A stretch of DNA of 64,000 nt from positions 12,191-76,190 of the forward strand of contig JAEWBG010000057.1 of NCBI GenBank assembly GCA_023391335.1, read 5' to 3'. The notes under the pieces are model-generated. The model saw only the letters and a list, made by a program, of their open reading frames with translations. It did no database searches and was not told the origin of the DNA. Below, piece after piece: positions 50,955 to 58,747 of the stretch; the first letter of the stretch is position 1, and each line of letters begins with the position of its first letter. Both the position numbers and the translations under genes were made by a program. The stretch comes from Pseudomonadota bacterium. Lineage in GTDB: Bacteria; Pseudomonadota; Gammaproteobacteria; Steroidobacterales; Steroidobacteraceae.

Positions 50955-51161
50955 TCATTTGCTCAGGGTGCGTCGGTATTGTTCGACCGGCAAGCCACCA
51001 ATGCCCCAATCTTCCGTTGCGACTTCGTCGATGATCACGAACGTGCTAGCGGGACTCTTATCCAACACGCGGACGAGAAGATCGGTCACGCCGCGAATCA
51101 ATTCAGCCTTCTGCGCGGCCGTGGCGCCTTCGCGAGTGATTTTGATATTTACATAGGGCAC
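50955..51161 (-). CDS. 4-oxalocrotonate tautomerase-family protein
   Basis: A 68-residue tautomerase with the catalytic N-terminal proline exposed after removal of Met (MPYVNIKITREG) and a typical core (KAELIRGVTDLLVRVLDKSP, VIIDEVATEDWGIGG). Such enzymes shift keto-enol or allylic double bonds. It is 28 bp downstream of the NTF2-like gene on the same strand and probably in its operon, under the HxlR-type sites. Confidence 0.9.
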   Translation of the reverse strand: MPYVNIKITREGATAAQKAELIRGVTDLLVRVLDKSPASTFVIIDEVATEDWGIGGLPVEQYRRTLSK

Positions 51162-51189
51162 GTTCCTGCTCTCCTCTGTGAGTGGGTCG

Positions 51190-51570
51190 TCAACTCAGAA
51201 TATCGTAATGGAATACCTTGGATATGATCTGCCAGCGCTGGTCTATAAAAATAAGCGTCAACAGATCGGAGAAGAATTTCTCCGCGATCGAACATTCGAC
51301 ACGCGCGATTGCGGTTCTTGCTCCTGCAAATTCGATCGACACGATCCGATCGCGCCGCCGCTCCCCACGACTTGCCGGCGAGGGCCTCGTACGCACGACT
51401 CGCAAGTACTCACCCAGCGCTCTATATGTCAGCGTGCCATCAGTAACGGAAACATAGTGCGCGCACGGATGGAAGGCTAGAGCCAAGCGATCCGCATCAC
51501 TGCAGTAAAGGCCCTCGAAATAGTCCTGGAGAACTGCCTGCACTGCCGAAAAATCGTTGTCATTCTGCAT
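51190..51570 (-). CDS. NTF2-like protein (lumazine-binding-domain type)
   Basis: A 126-residue NTF2-superfamily protein (VQAVLQDYFEGLYCSDADRL, FHPCAHYVSV, the AIARVEC and FSDLLTLIFIDQRWQIISKVF strands). Members of this group are small proteins without a proven reaction, often near oxidoreductases. The start at 51570 gives the family N-terminus; the longer frame to 51621 would reach into the operator region. It is divergent from the HxlR gene and is followed by the tautomerase gene. Confidence 0.87.
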   Translation of the reverse strand: MQNDNDFSAVQAVLQDYFEGLYCSDADRLALAFHPCAHYVSVTDGTLTYRALGEYLRVVRTRPSPASRGERRRDRIVSIEFAGARTAIARVECSIAEKFFSDLLTLIFIDQRWQIISKVFHYDILS

Positions 51571-51609
51571 CCGACGATTGTAGTAGCAAGCAGTGACGAG
51601 ATAGCATTT

Positions 51610-51642
51610 GGTAACCAACAATGTGGTTACTGGTCGGTAACC
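51610..51642. promoter_or_regulatory. Candidate HxlR operators in the divergent promoter
   Basis: GTAAC (51611-51615) and GTTAC (51626-51630) form a dyad with a 10-bp centre. A further GTAAC follows at 51637-51641. They lie between the divergent NTF2-like and HxlR genes. The same half sites occur after the HxlR gene, before the glutathione transferase. Confidence 0.55.
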
Positions 51643-51654
51643 GGGCGGAGATTC

Positions 51655-52020
51655 ATGGGTGTGCCGATGCGTAAGAGCAGAGTCATTCCTCCACCTGAGG
51701 AATGCCCTCTCAAAATGTGTATGAATTTCTTGGGTGGGGCATGGACGCCGAACATTCTGTGGTATCTGCGCGCAGGTCCGCGACGATTCTCCGAGCTAAA
51801 GTCCGATCTCGACGGCGTGTCCTCGAAGGTTCTCTCGGCACGACTGAAGGATCTCGAAGATTCGGGGGTCATCGAGCGGAGCGTCATGCAGACTTCTCCA
51901 CCCACCGTCGAATATCGCTTGTCCGACCTCGGAGAAGAACTACAGCCCGCCATCTCGGCGATAGTAGACGTCGGCCACCGCTTGAAGCGCATTCGTGCGC
52001 GACGACTTACCAATCGGTAA
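51655..52020 (+). CDS. HxlR-family transcriptional regulator
   Basis: A 121-residue winged-helix regulator of the HxlR/MarR-like type (CPLKMCMNFLGGAWTPNILW, GPRRFSELKSDLDGVSSKVL, SGVIERSV, VEYRLSDLGEELQPAI). Members respond to aldehydes, quinones or oxidants, often by cysteine oxidation; Cys17 and Cys22 near the N-terminus are candidates. Dyads of GTAAC/GTTAC flank the gene on both sides, so it probably controls itself, the divergent NTF2/tautomerase pair and the downstream glutathione transferase. Confidence 0.92.
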   Translation: MGVPMRKSRVIPPPEECPLKMCMNFLGGAWTPNILWYLRAGPRRFSELKSDLDGVSSKVLSARLKDLEDSGVIERSVMQTSPPTVEYRLSDLGEELQPAISAIVDVGHRLKRIRARRLTNR

Positions 52021-52066
52021 CTACATTCTGAAGTTACTACTGGATACGTCGTATCTTTAAGTAACC
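52016..52066. promoter_or_regulatory. Candidate HxlR operators before the glutathione transferase
   Basis: GTAAC (52017-52021) and GTTAC (52033-52037) form a dyad with an 11-bp centre that overlaps the HxlR stop codon. A further GTAAC lies at 52061-52065. They match the sites upstream of the HxlR gene and sit 70-120 bp before the transferase start. Confidence 0.5.
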
Positions 52067-52136
52067 TCACGCAGATAGCATGGGTTTGTTGCACCGTTTG
52101 CAACCAAACTCATGTCATTCGCAAGAGGTATTGAAG

Positions 52137-52745
52137 ATGAAGCTCTATTACTCAGCAGGCGCCTGTTCACTGTCGCCGCACATCGTGGCTCGCGAAGCGG
52201 GTCTTCCGGTCACGCTAATCAAAGTCGATACTGCCGCCCACGCAATGGAAGACGGTCGCGACTTCTACGAGATCAATTCTCGTGGCTATGTGCCGGTGCT
52301 CGAGCTCGATGACGGATCGCTACTGCGAGAAGGAGCGGCCATTGTGCAATATCTAGCCGATCTCGCCCCGCAAGCTCAATTGATACCTGAGCCGAGAAGT
52401 ATGGATCGCGTGCGCGTACAAGAATGGTTGACGTTCATCGGCACAGAATTGCACAAGCAGTTTTACTGGCTCTTTCATCCGGCTCCAGACGAGACGCGCA
52501 CCGCACAACGACAGAAAGTTCTCAAGGGATTGAAGGAGCTCGACCGAGCATTGGAACATCGGCTTTTTCTCACCGGCGATCGATTCACTGTCGCAGACGC
52601 TTACGCGTTTACTGTGGTGAACTGGTGCAGCTTCGTCGGTATCGACCTGAAGCCATATCGCCACTTGGATTCCTTCATGGCGCGAGTAGCCGCACGTCCG
52701 AAGGTGCGTGAGGCGCTTGCGGCTGAAGGTATTTTGAATAACTAG
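52137..52745 (+). CDS. Glutathione S-transferase (beta-class-like)
   Basis: A 202-residue cytosolic glutathione transferase with the bacterial beta-class start (MKLYYSAGACSLSPHIVARE), including Cys10, which can form a mixed disulfide with glutathione, and SLLREGAAIVQYL for glutathione binding. The helical domain is complete (FTVADAYAFTVVNWCSF). It detoxifies electrophiles. The start at 52137 fits the family; a longer frame from 52080 crosses the operator region. Likely under HxlR control. Confidence 0.93.
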   Translation: MKLYYSAGACSLSPHIVAREAGLPVTLIKVDTAAHAMEDGRDFYEINSRGYVPVLELDDGSLLREGAAIVQYLADLAPQAQLIPEPRSMDRVRVQEWLTFIGTELHKQFYWLFHPAPDETRTAQRQKVLKGLKELDRALEHRLFLTGDRFTVADAYAFTVVNWCSFVGIDLKPYRHLDSFMARVAARPKVREALAAEGILNN

Positions 52746-53376
52746 CTGTCAGTCACCCATCGTGAGCCGTTGTGAGCGGCTCGCGGTCCGCACTAAGGGT
52801 TCACGCCGCGGAGTCATCTGACGATTATGGCCACGCGGCAACCATGCGATCTGCGATCCGCAGCGAAAGCATGGTCGCCCTCTCCGCTCGTGGCCGAAAA
52901 GCCGCCGTGATCAGGGGTAGCTTCGAATGCAGCGAAAGCGTCAGATTCACTTCTGGCCTGCTGACGACTGTCAGCTTGCCTGCCGCGCTCTTCTCCTCTG
53001 CGCGGCTACCTTGCCAATGGCTTGCCTGCGCGAGAGCGCTCGCCTCTTCATCTGGTTGTGAGTTGTGAGTTGGCGGTTGGCAGCGAAGCATTCTTCCCGA
53101 ACCCCGATCCACGATCCACGAACCACGTTCAACGGATGTCAGTTGGCGGTTGGCAGCCAATCCTGTTCCCCGTTCCCGCCGCACACGGACGTGCTAGTGC
53201 CGCGAAGGCAGGGATGCCGAGAGCGGCCCGTTCCCCTCTTCCTATCCGCTAGTCACTAGTCACGAGTCACTACCTTCCAATCGCGCCAAACTTGTCACTC
53301 TCCCCTGTGCGCGATTCGCTCCTACCCTACGTCCCGATGATTCGTGACTCGAAACGCAACTTTAGCGGAGAGAAGT
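52746..53376. repeat. Repeat-bearing intergenic region
   Basis: No gene is credible. It contains the second copy of the cctgccgcgctcttc block (about 52960-53050), the cgatccacgatccacg word (53100-53130), two ttggcggttggcagc words (about 53069-53160) and an inverted GTGACTAG-type word (53247-53275). A long minus-strand frame crosses it but is composed of repeat translations. Confidence 0.5.
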
Positions 53377-54144
53377 ATGACGACGAAACATGCGATCGGA
53401 ACTCGGAGCGAGTGGCTTGCCGCGAGACTAGATCTTCTGCAAGCGGAGAAGGAGCTCACAAGAAAAAGCGACGAATTGGCGCTGCGACGCCAAGCATTGC
53501 CGTGGGTACGCATCGAAAAGGAATATCGATTCGATACGGATACAGGGAGCGCGACGCTTGCGGATCTCTTTGCAGGCCGCTCGCAGTTACTCGTTTACCA
53601 CTTTATGTTTGGCCCCGACTATAAGGCCGGCTGTCCATCCTGTTCGATGATTGCGGATGGGTTCAACGGATTTGCGGAGCATCTTGCGAACCATGATGTG
53701 ACGCTAATGGCCGTGTCGCGAGCCTCGCTGGCGAAGCTTCAGGCATACAAGAGACGGATGGGATGGACTTTCCCTTGGGCCTCGTCGCTGACGAGCGACT
53801 TCAACTACGACTTCAATGTGTCGATCAGCGATCAGCAGCAACGCAGCGGCGACTACGAATACAACTATTCGAAAGGCACACACGCAATGGATGCCGCGAC
53901 ACCTCCGCCGCCGGTCGTGGAATTCGCAAACAGCGTGGGAACGGATGCGCTCACCTACACACGCGATCGTCCGGGCATGAGCGCGTTCGTGCTCGAGGAT
54001 GGTGCGATCTATCACACCTACTCCACTTACGCTCGCGGACTCGATGGTTTGTGGGGCGCGTATCAATGGCTCGATCGCGCGCCGCTCGGTCGCAACGAGA
54101 CCGGCATTTGGTGGAAGCGACGCGACGAGTACGCGAAGCGGTGA
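53377..54144 (+). CDS. DUF899 (thioredoxin-like) protein
   Basis: A 255-residue protein of the DUF899 family, thioredoxin-fold proteins of unknown substrate. It has the family core (LPWVRIEKEY, LADLFAGRSQLLVYHFMFGP) and a redox-type Cys86-x-x-Cys89 (GCPSCSM), then WTFPWASS and the C-terminal WLDRAPLGRNE. GGAGAGAAG just before ATG 53377 fixes the start. It is followed by the DUF2182 gene with 8 bp between the stop and the best ATG, so the two are probably one operon. Confidence 0.9.
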   Translation: MTTKHAIGTRSEWLAARLDLLQAEKELTRKSDELALRRQALPWVRIEKEYRFDTDTGSATLADLFAGRSQLLVYHFMFGPDYKAGCPSCSMIADGFNGFAEHLANHDVTLMAVSRASLAKLQAYKRRMGWTFPWASSLTSDFNYDFNVSISDQQQRSGDYEYNYSKGTHAMDAATPPPPVVEFANSVGTDALTYTRDRPGMSAFVLEDGAIYHTYSTYARGLDGLWGAYQWLDRAPLGRNETGIWWKRRDEYAKR

Positions 54145-54152
54145 GCCCCAAG

Positions 54153-54959
54153 ATGATCCACGGCATGGGACGTCGATATCTTGCGAGCGCAGACCACTTG
54201 GGGTTTGCACGGCTGCGATTCTGGTCGGTCGCAGCGCTGCTCTTCATCTGCACAGCCGTTGTAGCCGTTGTCTTGTGCAACAGGATGGCGGAGATGGGAG
54301 AGATGCAGATGCCAGGCGGCTGGTCGATGTCGATGATGTGGATGCGGATGCCCGGTCAGTCTTGGCCGGGTGCCGCCGCGAGCTTCATGGCGATGTGGAC
54401 GCCCATGATGATCGCCATGATGCTGCCAACTCTGGGCGTCGAGGTAGGGCACTACCAGATTGAGCTTCAAACTGATCCAAGCTCAGAGACGCAGATGTTT
54501 GCGATCGCTGGAGGCTATTTCGCGATCTGGACGGCGAGCGGGCTCGCAGTGTTCGCGCTCGGGAGCGTCATCGCCACGATGCAAATGCAATTCGCATCGA
54601 TTGCACAGGTCATTCCTCTGGTCGCTGGGATGGTCGTGCTACTCGCAGGAGTGCTGCAATTCACGACATGGAAGTTGCATCGACTGGATTGCTGCTATCG
54701 CTCGCTGCGGATATTGCCGCCCGGCGACGTCAAACGTGCTTGGAGAGAAGGCTTGGCCTTAGGCCTTCGCTGTTTCTATTGCTGCCTGCCACAGACCGCG
54801 ATTCTCGTTGCACTGGGCATGATGGATGTTCGGTTGATGATCTTCATGACCGTCGCGATCACACTTGAGAGATCGAGACTGGGGCGCCGCGCCGCATGTG
54901 TAGTGGGTGCCGTATGCGCGAGCGCTGGCGTTTGGCTCATCCTTCGCGCAGCGCTCTAG
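54153..54959 (+). CDS. DUF2182 integral membrane protein
   Basis: A 268-residue membrane protein of the DUF2182 family with about six helices and methionine-rich segments (MAEMGEMQMPGG, MMWMRMPG, MAMWTPMMIAMMLPT). The paired methionines, and the CCYRSL and CFYCCLP cysteine clusters, suggest binding of copper or another soft metal. DUF2182 genes are usually paired with DUF1326; here the partner is DUF899. ATG 54153 is preceded by GGTGAG; a GTG at 54141 that overlaps the previous stop is an alternative. Confidence 0.85.
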   Translation: MIHGMGRRYLASADHLGFARLRFWSVAALLFICTAVVAVVLCNRMAEMGEMQMPGGWSMSMMWMRMPGQSWPGAAASFMAMWTPMMIAMMLPTLGVEVGHYQIELQTDPSSETQMFAIAGGYFAIWTASGLAVFALGSVIATMQMQFASIAQVIPLVAGMVVLLAGVLQFTTWKLHRLDCCYRSLRILPPGDVKRAWREGLALGLRCFYCCLPQTAILVALGMMDVRLMIFMTVAITLERSRLGRRAACVVGAVCASAGVWLILRAAL

Positions 54960-55156
54960 CCGATGAGCGCTCGCTGCCTGTAGTGTCGACGTGAATGCGC
55001 CCAGCGCATATGTAAAGTGACTCACTCGCGGAGCAAGCGCTGCGGTTATCCGAACTTGCGGCGACGCGATCCCGATTCATAGACTCGCGCGCGACGGAAA
55101 ACAAACAGATTCTCAGCGCCGATCGCGCCGTTTCAAATCATCGCAAGGAGCTGATT
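54960..55156. other. Leader of the eight-cysteine peptide gene
   Basis: 197 bp with no repeat family and no credible gene. AAGGAG lies before the ATG at 55157. Confidence 0.4.
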
Positions 55157-55420
55157 ATGATGAGTCTAAGAAAACTGCAGCTGTTGGCGGCAGCGGTCAC
55201 TCTCAATGGCGCCATCGCACTGTCGATGTCGCCGCAAGTTGCACAAGCGGCATCCTGCAGCTCGACCACCGTATGTATTCAGTCGATTGCCTGCTATATC
55301 CCCGAGCAACTCTGCACTCCACCGGCCGGATGCCAGTACGTGAGCGCCACGTGCGGGGCTAGCTGCGGATCATGGCCGGTGGCGTACAACTATATGACGT
55401 GCAATTACGCACCTCTCTAA
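55157..55420 (+). CDS. Exported eight-cysteine peptide
   Basis: An 87-residue preprotein with a signal peptide (to about residue 32, QVAQA cleavage). The mature 55 residues hold eight cysteines in the order SC, VC, AC, LC, GC, TC-x3-C, TC, which can form four disulfides. No family is recognised. It is upstream of a DsbA-like oxidoreductase gene by 68 bp on the same strand, so a role as substrate or ligand of that oxidoreductase is possible. AAGGAG precedes the start. Confidence 0.75.
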   Translation: MMSLRKLQLLAAAVTLNGAIALSMSPQVAQAASCSSTTVCIQSIACYIPEQLCTPPAGCQYVSATCGASCGSWPVAYNYMTCNYAPL

Positions 55421-55488
55421 CTCAGCCGTGCCGCCGCGACGCGCTCGCGTCGTGGCGGTGCCCTGCAATCTAAATCTCAAACTGCTGC

Positions 55489-56160
55489 ATGAAGAAATGG
55501 GACATTGCGCTCACTGCAATACTCGTGGCGTGCGCGTTAGTCACGACCGCTTTGGTGATTCGCAGAGAATTCTTCGCACCCTTCGCTGCGCAGGCCGGCG
55601 CAAACGAAAAACCGAGCTACATCGAAGACTGGCGCGCGCACCTGAACGAGGGCGCGACCATGGGCTCGCCGCAAGCACCGGTGCAACTCATCGAGTTCGC
55701 GGATTTCGAATGCCCGTTTTGCGCGAATTTCCACAACACCATCAAAACGGTGCAAGAGCAGTTTCCAGGAAAGATTGCCCTCACATTTATCCACTTCCCT
55801 CTAGCCGGGCATCGTTTTGCTGAGCCTGCTGCGCGTGCGGCGGAATGCGCCGCCGCTCAAGGGCGCTTCGAGGCCATGCACGATGAGTTGTTCGCGAAAC
55901 AGAGCTCGTTCGGTTTGAAGCCATGGTCCGAATTTGCTTCGTCAGCCGGCGTTCCGGACATGCGAGCGTTCGATAGTTGCGCAAATCAAGGAGCGGAGCC
56001 GCAACGCGTTGCCGCCGGAAAGAAAGCTGGAGACGAGCTCAACGTTCGCGGCACACCCACGATCATCATCAATGGCTGGAAGCTCGCACAGCCTCCCGGA
56101 CCTAAGCAGTTGCAGCAGATGGTGCAAGCAGTGCTCGACGGCAAGGATCCGGTGCACTAG
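55489..56160 (+). CDS. DsbA-family thiol:disulfide oxidoreductase
   Basis: A 223-residue periplasmic thioredoxin-fold protein anchored by an N-terminal helix (about 7-25). The active site is Cys75-Pro-Phe-Cys78 in DFECPFCAN, followed by the helical insert and the cis-proline loop (RGTPTIIINGWKL). This is the DsbA/ScsC-like group (thioredoxin_4) that includes proteins fed by membrane partners. It follows the eight-cysteine peptide and precedes nhaA. Confidence 0.9.
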   Translation: MKKWDIALTAILVACALVTTALVIRREFFAPFAAQAGANEKPSYIEDWRAHLNEGATMGSPQAPVQLIEFADFECPFCANFHNTIKTVQEQFPGKIALTFIHFPLAGHRFAEPAARAAECAAAQGRFEAMHDELFAKQSSFGLKPWSEFASSAGVPDMRAFDSCANQGAEPQRVAAGKKAGDELNVRGTPTIIINGWKLAQPPGPKQLQQMVQAVLDGKDPVH

Positions 56161-56278
56161 CAACTCGCGATTTTTCGCGCAGCACACAACCTTTGGGCGA
56201 TCCGTTGCGTTCGGTTGGCGGCCAAGCAAGAGCAATCTTTGCCTCGCCGCCTCCCGCTGTCGCTTAGGATTGTGCTCT

Positions 56279-57454
56279 ATGGCATTCGATAACACGCTCT
56301 CGAGAACATTCCAGGAGTTCATTCGCTCGGAGCGAGCGGGCGCACTGTTGCTACTGCTGTGCACGGCTGTCTCGTTGACCATCGCCAATTCCGCTGCGGG
56401 AGCCACATATCAGGAGATCTGGCATCTCGATCTCGGTGGCCTGTCACTGGAACACTGGATCAACGATGGCATGATGGCGGTGTTCTTTCTACTAATCGGC
56501 CTGGAACTCGAACGCGAGTTGTACAGCGGCGAATTGTCGAACATCCGCAACGCAATGCTGCCGCTGTTCGCAGCGATCGGCGGCGTGATCGCCCCAGCGC
56601 TGATCCACTTCTCGCTCAACGTCGGCACCGCAACCCAGACGGGCATCGGCATCCCGATGGCGACCGACATTGCGTTTGCGCTAGGGGTGCTCGCACTACT
56701 CGGCAAGGCAGTACCTGCATCCTTGAAGGTGTTCCTGGTCGCACTGGCGGTGATCGATGATCTCGTCGCAATCATTGTGATTGCGTTGTTCTACACCTCG
56801 CACATCGTCATCGGCTATTTGCTCGGAGCGCTGGCTGCATTTGCGGTCATGGTCGTCATGAATCGCGTGTTCCGAGTGATGGCGCTGACCCCTTATCTTC
56901 TGCTCGGAGCGCTGATGTGGGCCCTGATGCTGAAGTCCGGCGTGCACGCAACGATCTCCGGCGTCTTACTGGCATTCGCTATTCCGTACTCCGCAATCAG
57001 GGACGACGAGCACTCTCCTTCGCACCGGCTTGAACACGCATTGCAGAAGCCCGTGGCACTCGGAGTGCTGCCGATCTTTGCGCTCGCAAATACCGCCGTC
57101 GCACTCGATCCCAACTGGATGCAAACGCTCACATCCTCGAACAGTGTCGGCATCGCACTGGGACTCTTGCTGGGAAAGCCAAGCGGAATTCTGGCGTTGA
57201 GTGTTCTCGTGGTCTCCATTGGAATCTGCAAGCTGCCGGCGGATTTGCGATGGCGTCACATCGCAGGCGCCGGGATGTTGGGCGGAATCGGCTTCACCAT
57301 GTCGATCTTCATCACCAACCTCGCCTTCACTGGCAACGCCGAACTCATCAACTCTTCGAAGATGGCGATCCTGTGTGCGTCCGTGGTTGCGGGTGCGGCG
57401 GGATTCGTGTGGTTGCGCCTCCTCGGCAGAACACCTTCGGCAGCACAAGGTTGA
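56279..57454 (+). CDS. nhaA: Na+/H+ antiporter NhaA
   Basis: A 391-residue antiporter of the NhaA family. The N-terminal FRSERAGA-like start and HWINDGMMAVFFLLIGLELE (TM2) segment are present. The ion-binding aspartates are in PMATDIAFALGVLALLG and VIDDLVAIIVIALFY, and the C-terminal GIGFTMSIFI follows. It exchanges internal sodium for protons. The start at 56279 matches the family; an open frame reaching to 55934 overlaps the DsbA gene and is rejected. Transcription may read through from the DsbA-like gene. Confidence 0.95.
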   Translation: MAFDNTLSRTFQEFIRSERAGALLLLLCTAVSLTIANSAAGATYQEIWHLDLGGLSLEHWINDGMMAVFFLLIGLELERELYSGELSNIRNAMLPLFAAIGGVIAPALIHFSLNVGTATQTGIGIPMATDIAFALGVLALLGKAVPASLKVFLVALAVIDDLVAIIVIALFYTSHIVIGYLLGALAAFAVMVVMNRVFRVMALTPYLLLGALMWALMLKSGVHATISGVLLAFAIPYSAIRDDEHSPSHRLEHALQKPVALGVLPIFALANTAVALDPNWMQTLTSSNSVGIALGLLLGKPSGILALSVLVVSIGICKLPADLRWRHIAGAGMLGGIGFTMSIFITNLAFTGNAELINSSKMAILCASVVAGAAGFVWLRLLGRTPSAAQG

Positions 57455-57514
57455 TGCGCAAGAACGGCGATTGTCCGCTAGCATGATGCGCGATTTTCAG
57501 CCGACGGAGAGCAC

Positions 57515-58669
57515 ATGCTTAAGTGTGTCTGTTTGATGCTGCTGATCAGTTCCGCTGCGTTCGGCGCGGGAACTGCTCCACCCAACGACTATTCCGATCC
57601 CGCCAACTGGCTCTGCCGTCCCGGCAAAATGGGCGCGTGCACGGAATCGCAAGAAGCGACCGTAGTGAACGCTGATGGCACCACCGTTCATGAAACGTTC
57701 CGACCAAATCCTGCGGCAAAGGTCGATTGCTTCTATGTCTACCCCACCTCATCGGAGGATCGCACGCCGAACAGCGACATGATCGCCGGGCGTGAAGCAG
57801 ATGCGACGACGCGACAGTTCGGCCGGTTCGGATCGGTGTGCCGCCAATTTGCGCCGCTGTATCGCTCGGTCACAGTTCGTGCGCTCAGAGCACTACTGTT
57901 CGGAATAGATGTACCGGGACTCGACACGGAGCTTCCTTACCAGGATGTGCTAAATGCGTGGAACTATTACTTGGCGCACGACAATCAGGGCCGCGGCATC
58001 GTCCTGATCGGCCACAGTCAAGGGTCGATCGTGCTGATCCACCTGCTGCAAGAACAAATCGAAGGCCGTCCGATTCAGCAGCAGATTATTTCCGCGATTG
58101 TTCCCGGCCACACGGTACTGGTCCCTGCGAACAAGTTGGTGGGAGGAACTTTCAAATCGATGTCGTTATGCACACGCGCCGATCAGATCAATTGCGTGCT
58201 TGCGTATTCGAGCTTTCGCGATTCGATACCGCCGCCGGCGGACCGGCCTGCGCGTTTCGCTCATTCGGAAGACGGCATGACTGCGGCTTGCACAAACCCG
58301 GCAGCCCTTGGCAGCGAGGATCTCGTCGCTCTCGACACTTATATGAGTACGGGCGTCACGCACTGGAGCGAGAAAGCTCAGATCGAGACGCCCTTCGTTC
58401 GCGTGCCTGGGCTCGTCCAAGGCCGTTGCATCACCAAGGGCGAGTATCGCTATTTGGAAGTTCACGTGGCCGCCGATCCCGCAGATCCGCGCACGGATAC
58501 GATTCCGGGAGACCTCATCATCAACGGTCACCCGGATCCGCTTTGGGGCCTTCACGTCGCGGACATGTCGCTGGCGATGGGTAACCTACTCAAACTGGTC
58601 GGCACGCAGAGCGACGCGTGGATCAAGGCCGCTTCACACCAGAAATCAGGACGGCACAATACAACGTGA
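57515..58669 (+). CDS. DUF3089 exported hydrolase
   Basis: A 384-residue exported protein (signal MLKCVCLMLLISSAAFGAGT) of the DUF3089 family, an alpha/beta-hydrolase group of lysophospholipase-like esterases. The nucleophile elbow is GHSQGS (about residue 168); YPTSSEDRTPNSDM and DVLNAWNYYL are family segments. Full length. The natural ester is unknown. It is followed after 78 bp by the MetY gene on the same strand. Confidence 0.88.
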   Translation: MLKCVCLMLLISSAAFGAGTAPPNDYSDPANWLCRPGKMGACTESQEATVVNADGTTVHETFRPNPAAKVDCFYVYPTSSEDRTPNSDMIAGREADATTRQFGRFGSVCRQFAPLYRSVTVRALRALLFGIDVPGLDTELPYQDVLNAWNYYLAHDNQGRGIVLIGHSQGSIVLIHLLQEQIEGRPIQQQIISAIVPGHTVLVPANKLVGGTFKSMSLCTRADQINCVLAYSSFRDSIPPPADRPARFAHSEDGMTAACTNPAALGSEDLVALDTYMSTGVTHWSEKAQIETPFVRVPGLVQGRCITKGEYRYLEVHVAADPADPRTDTIPGDLIINGHPDPLWGLHVADMSLAMGNLLKLVGTQSDAWIKAASHQKSGRHNTT

Positions 58670-58747
58670 GCGAGCGCACGTTGGAGCCACCTCCCCCGTT
58701 TCAAATGCGCGCAGGCTAGACTGCGCTGTATTCCACTGGAGAACGAA

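Noticed and set aside
53763..54152. Long upstream extension of the DUF2182 gene
   Set aside because: The extension overlaps the DUF899 gene in another frame and is Arg-rich; the membrane protein proper starts at 54153 (or GTG 54141).
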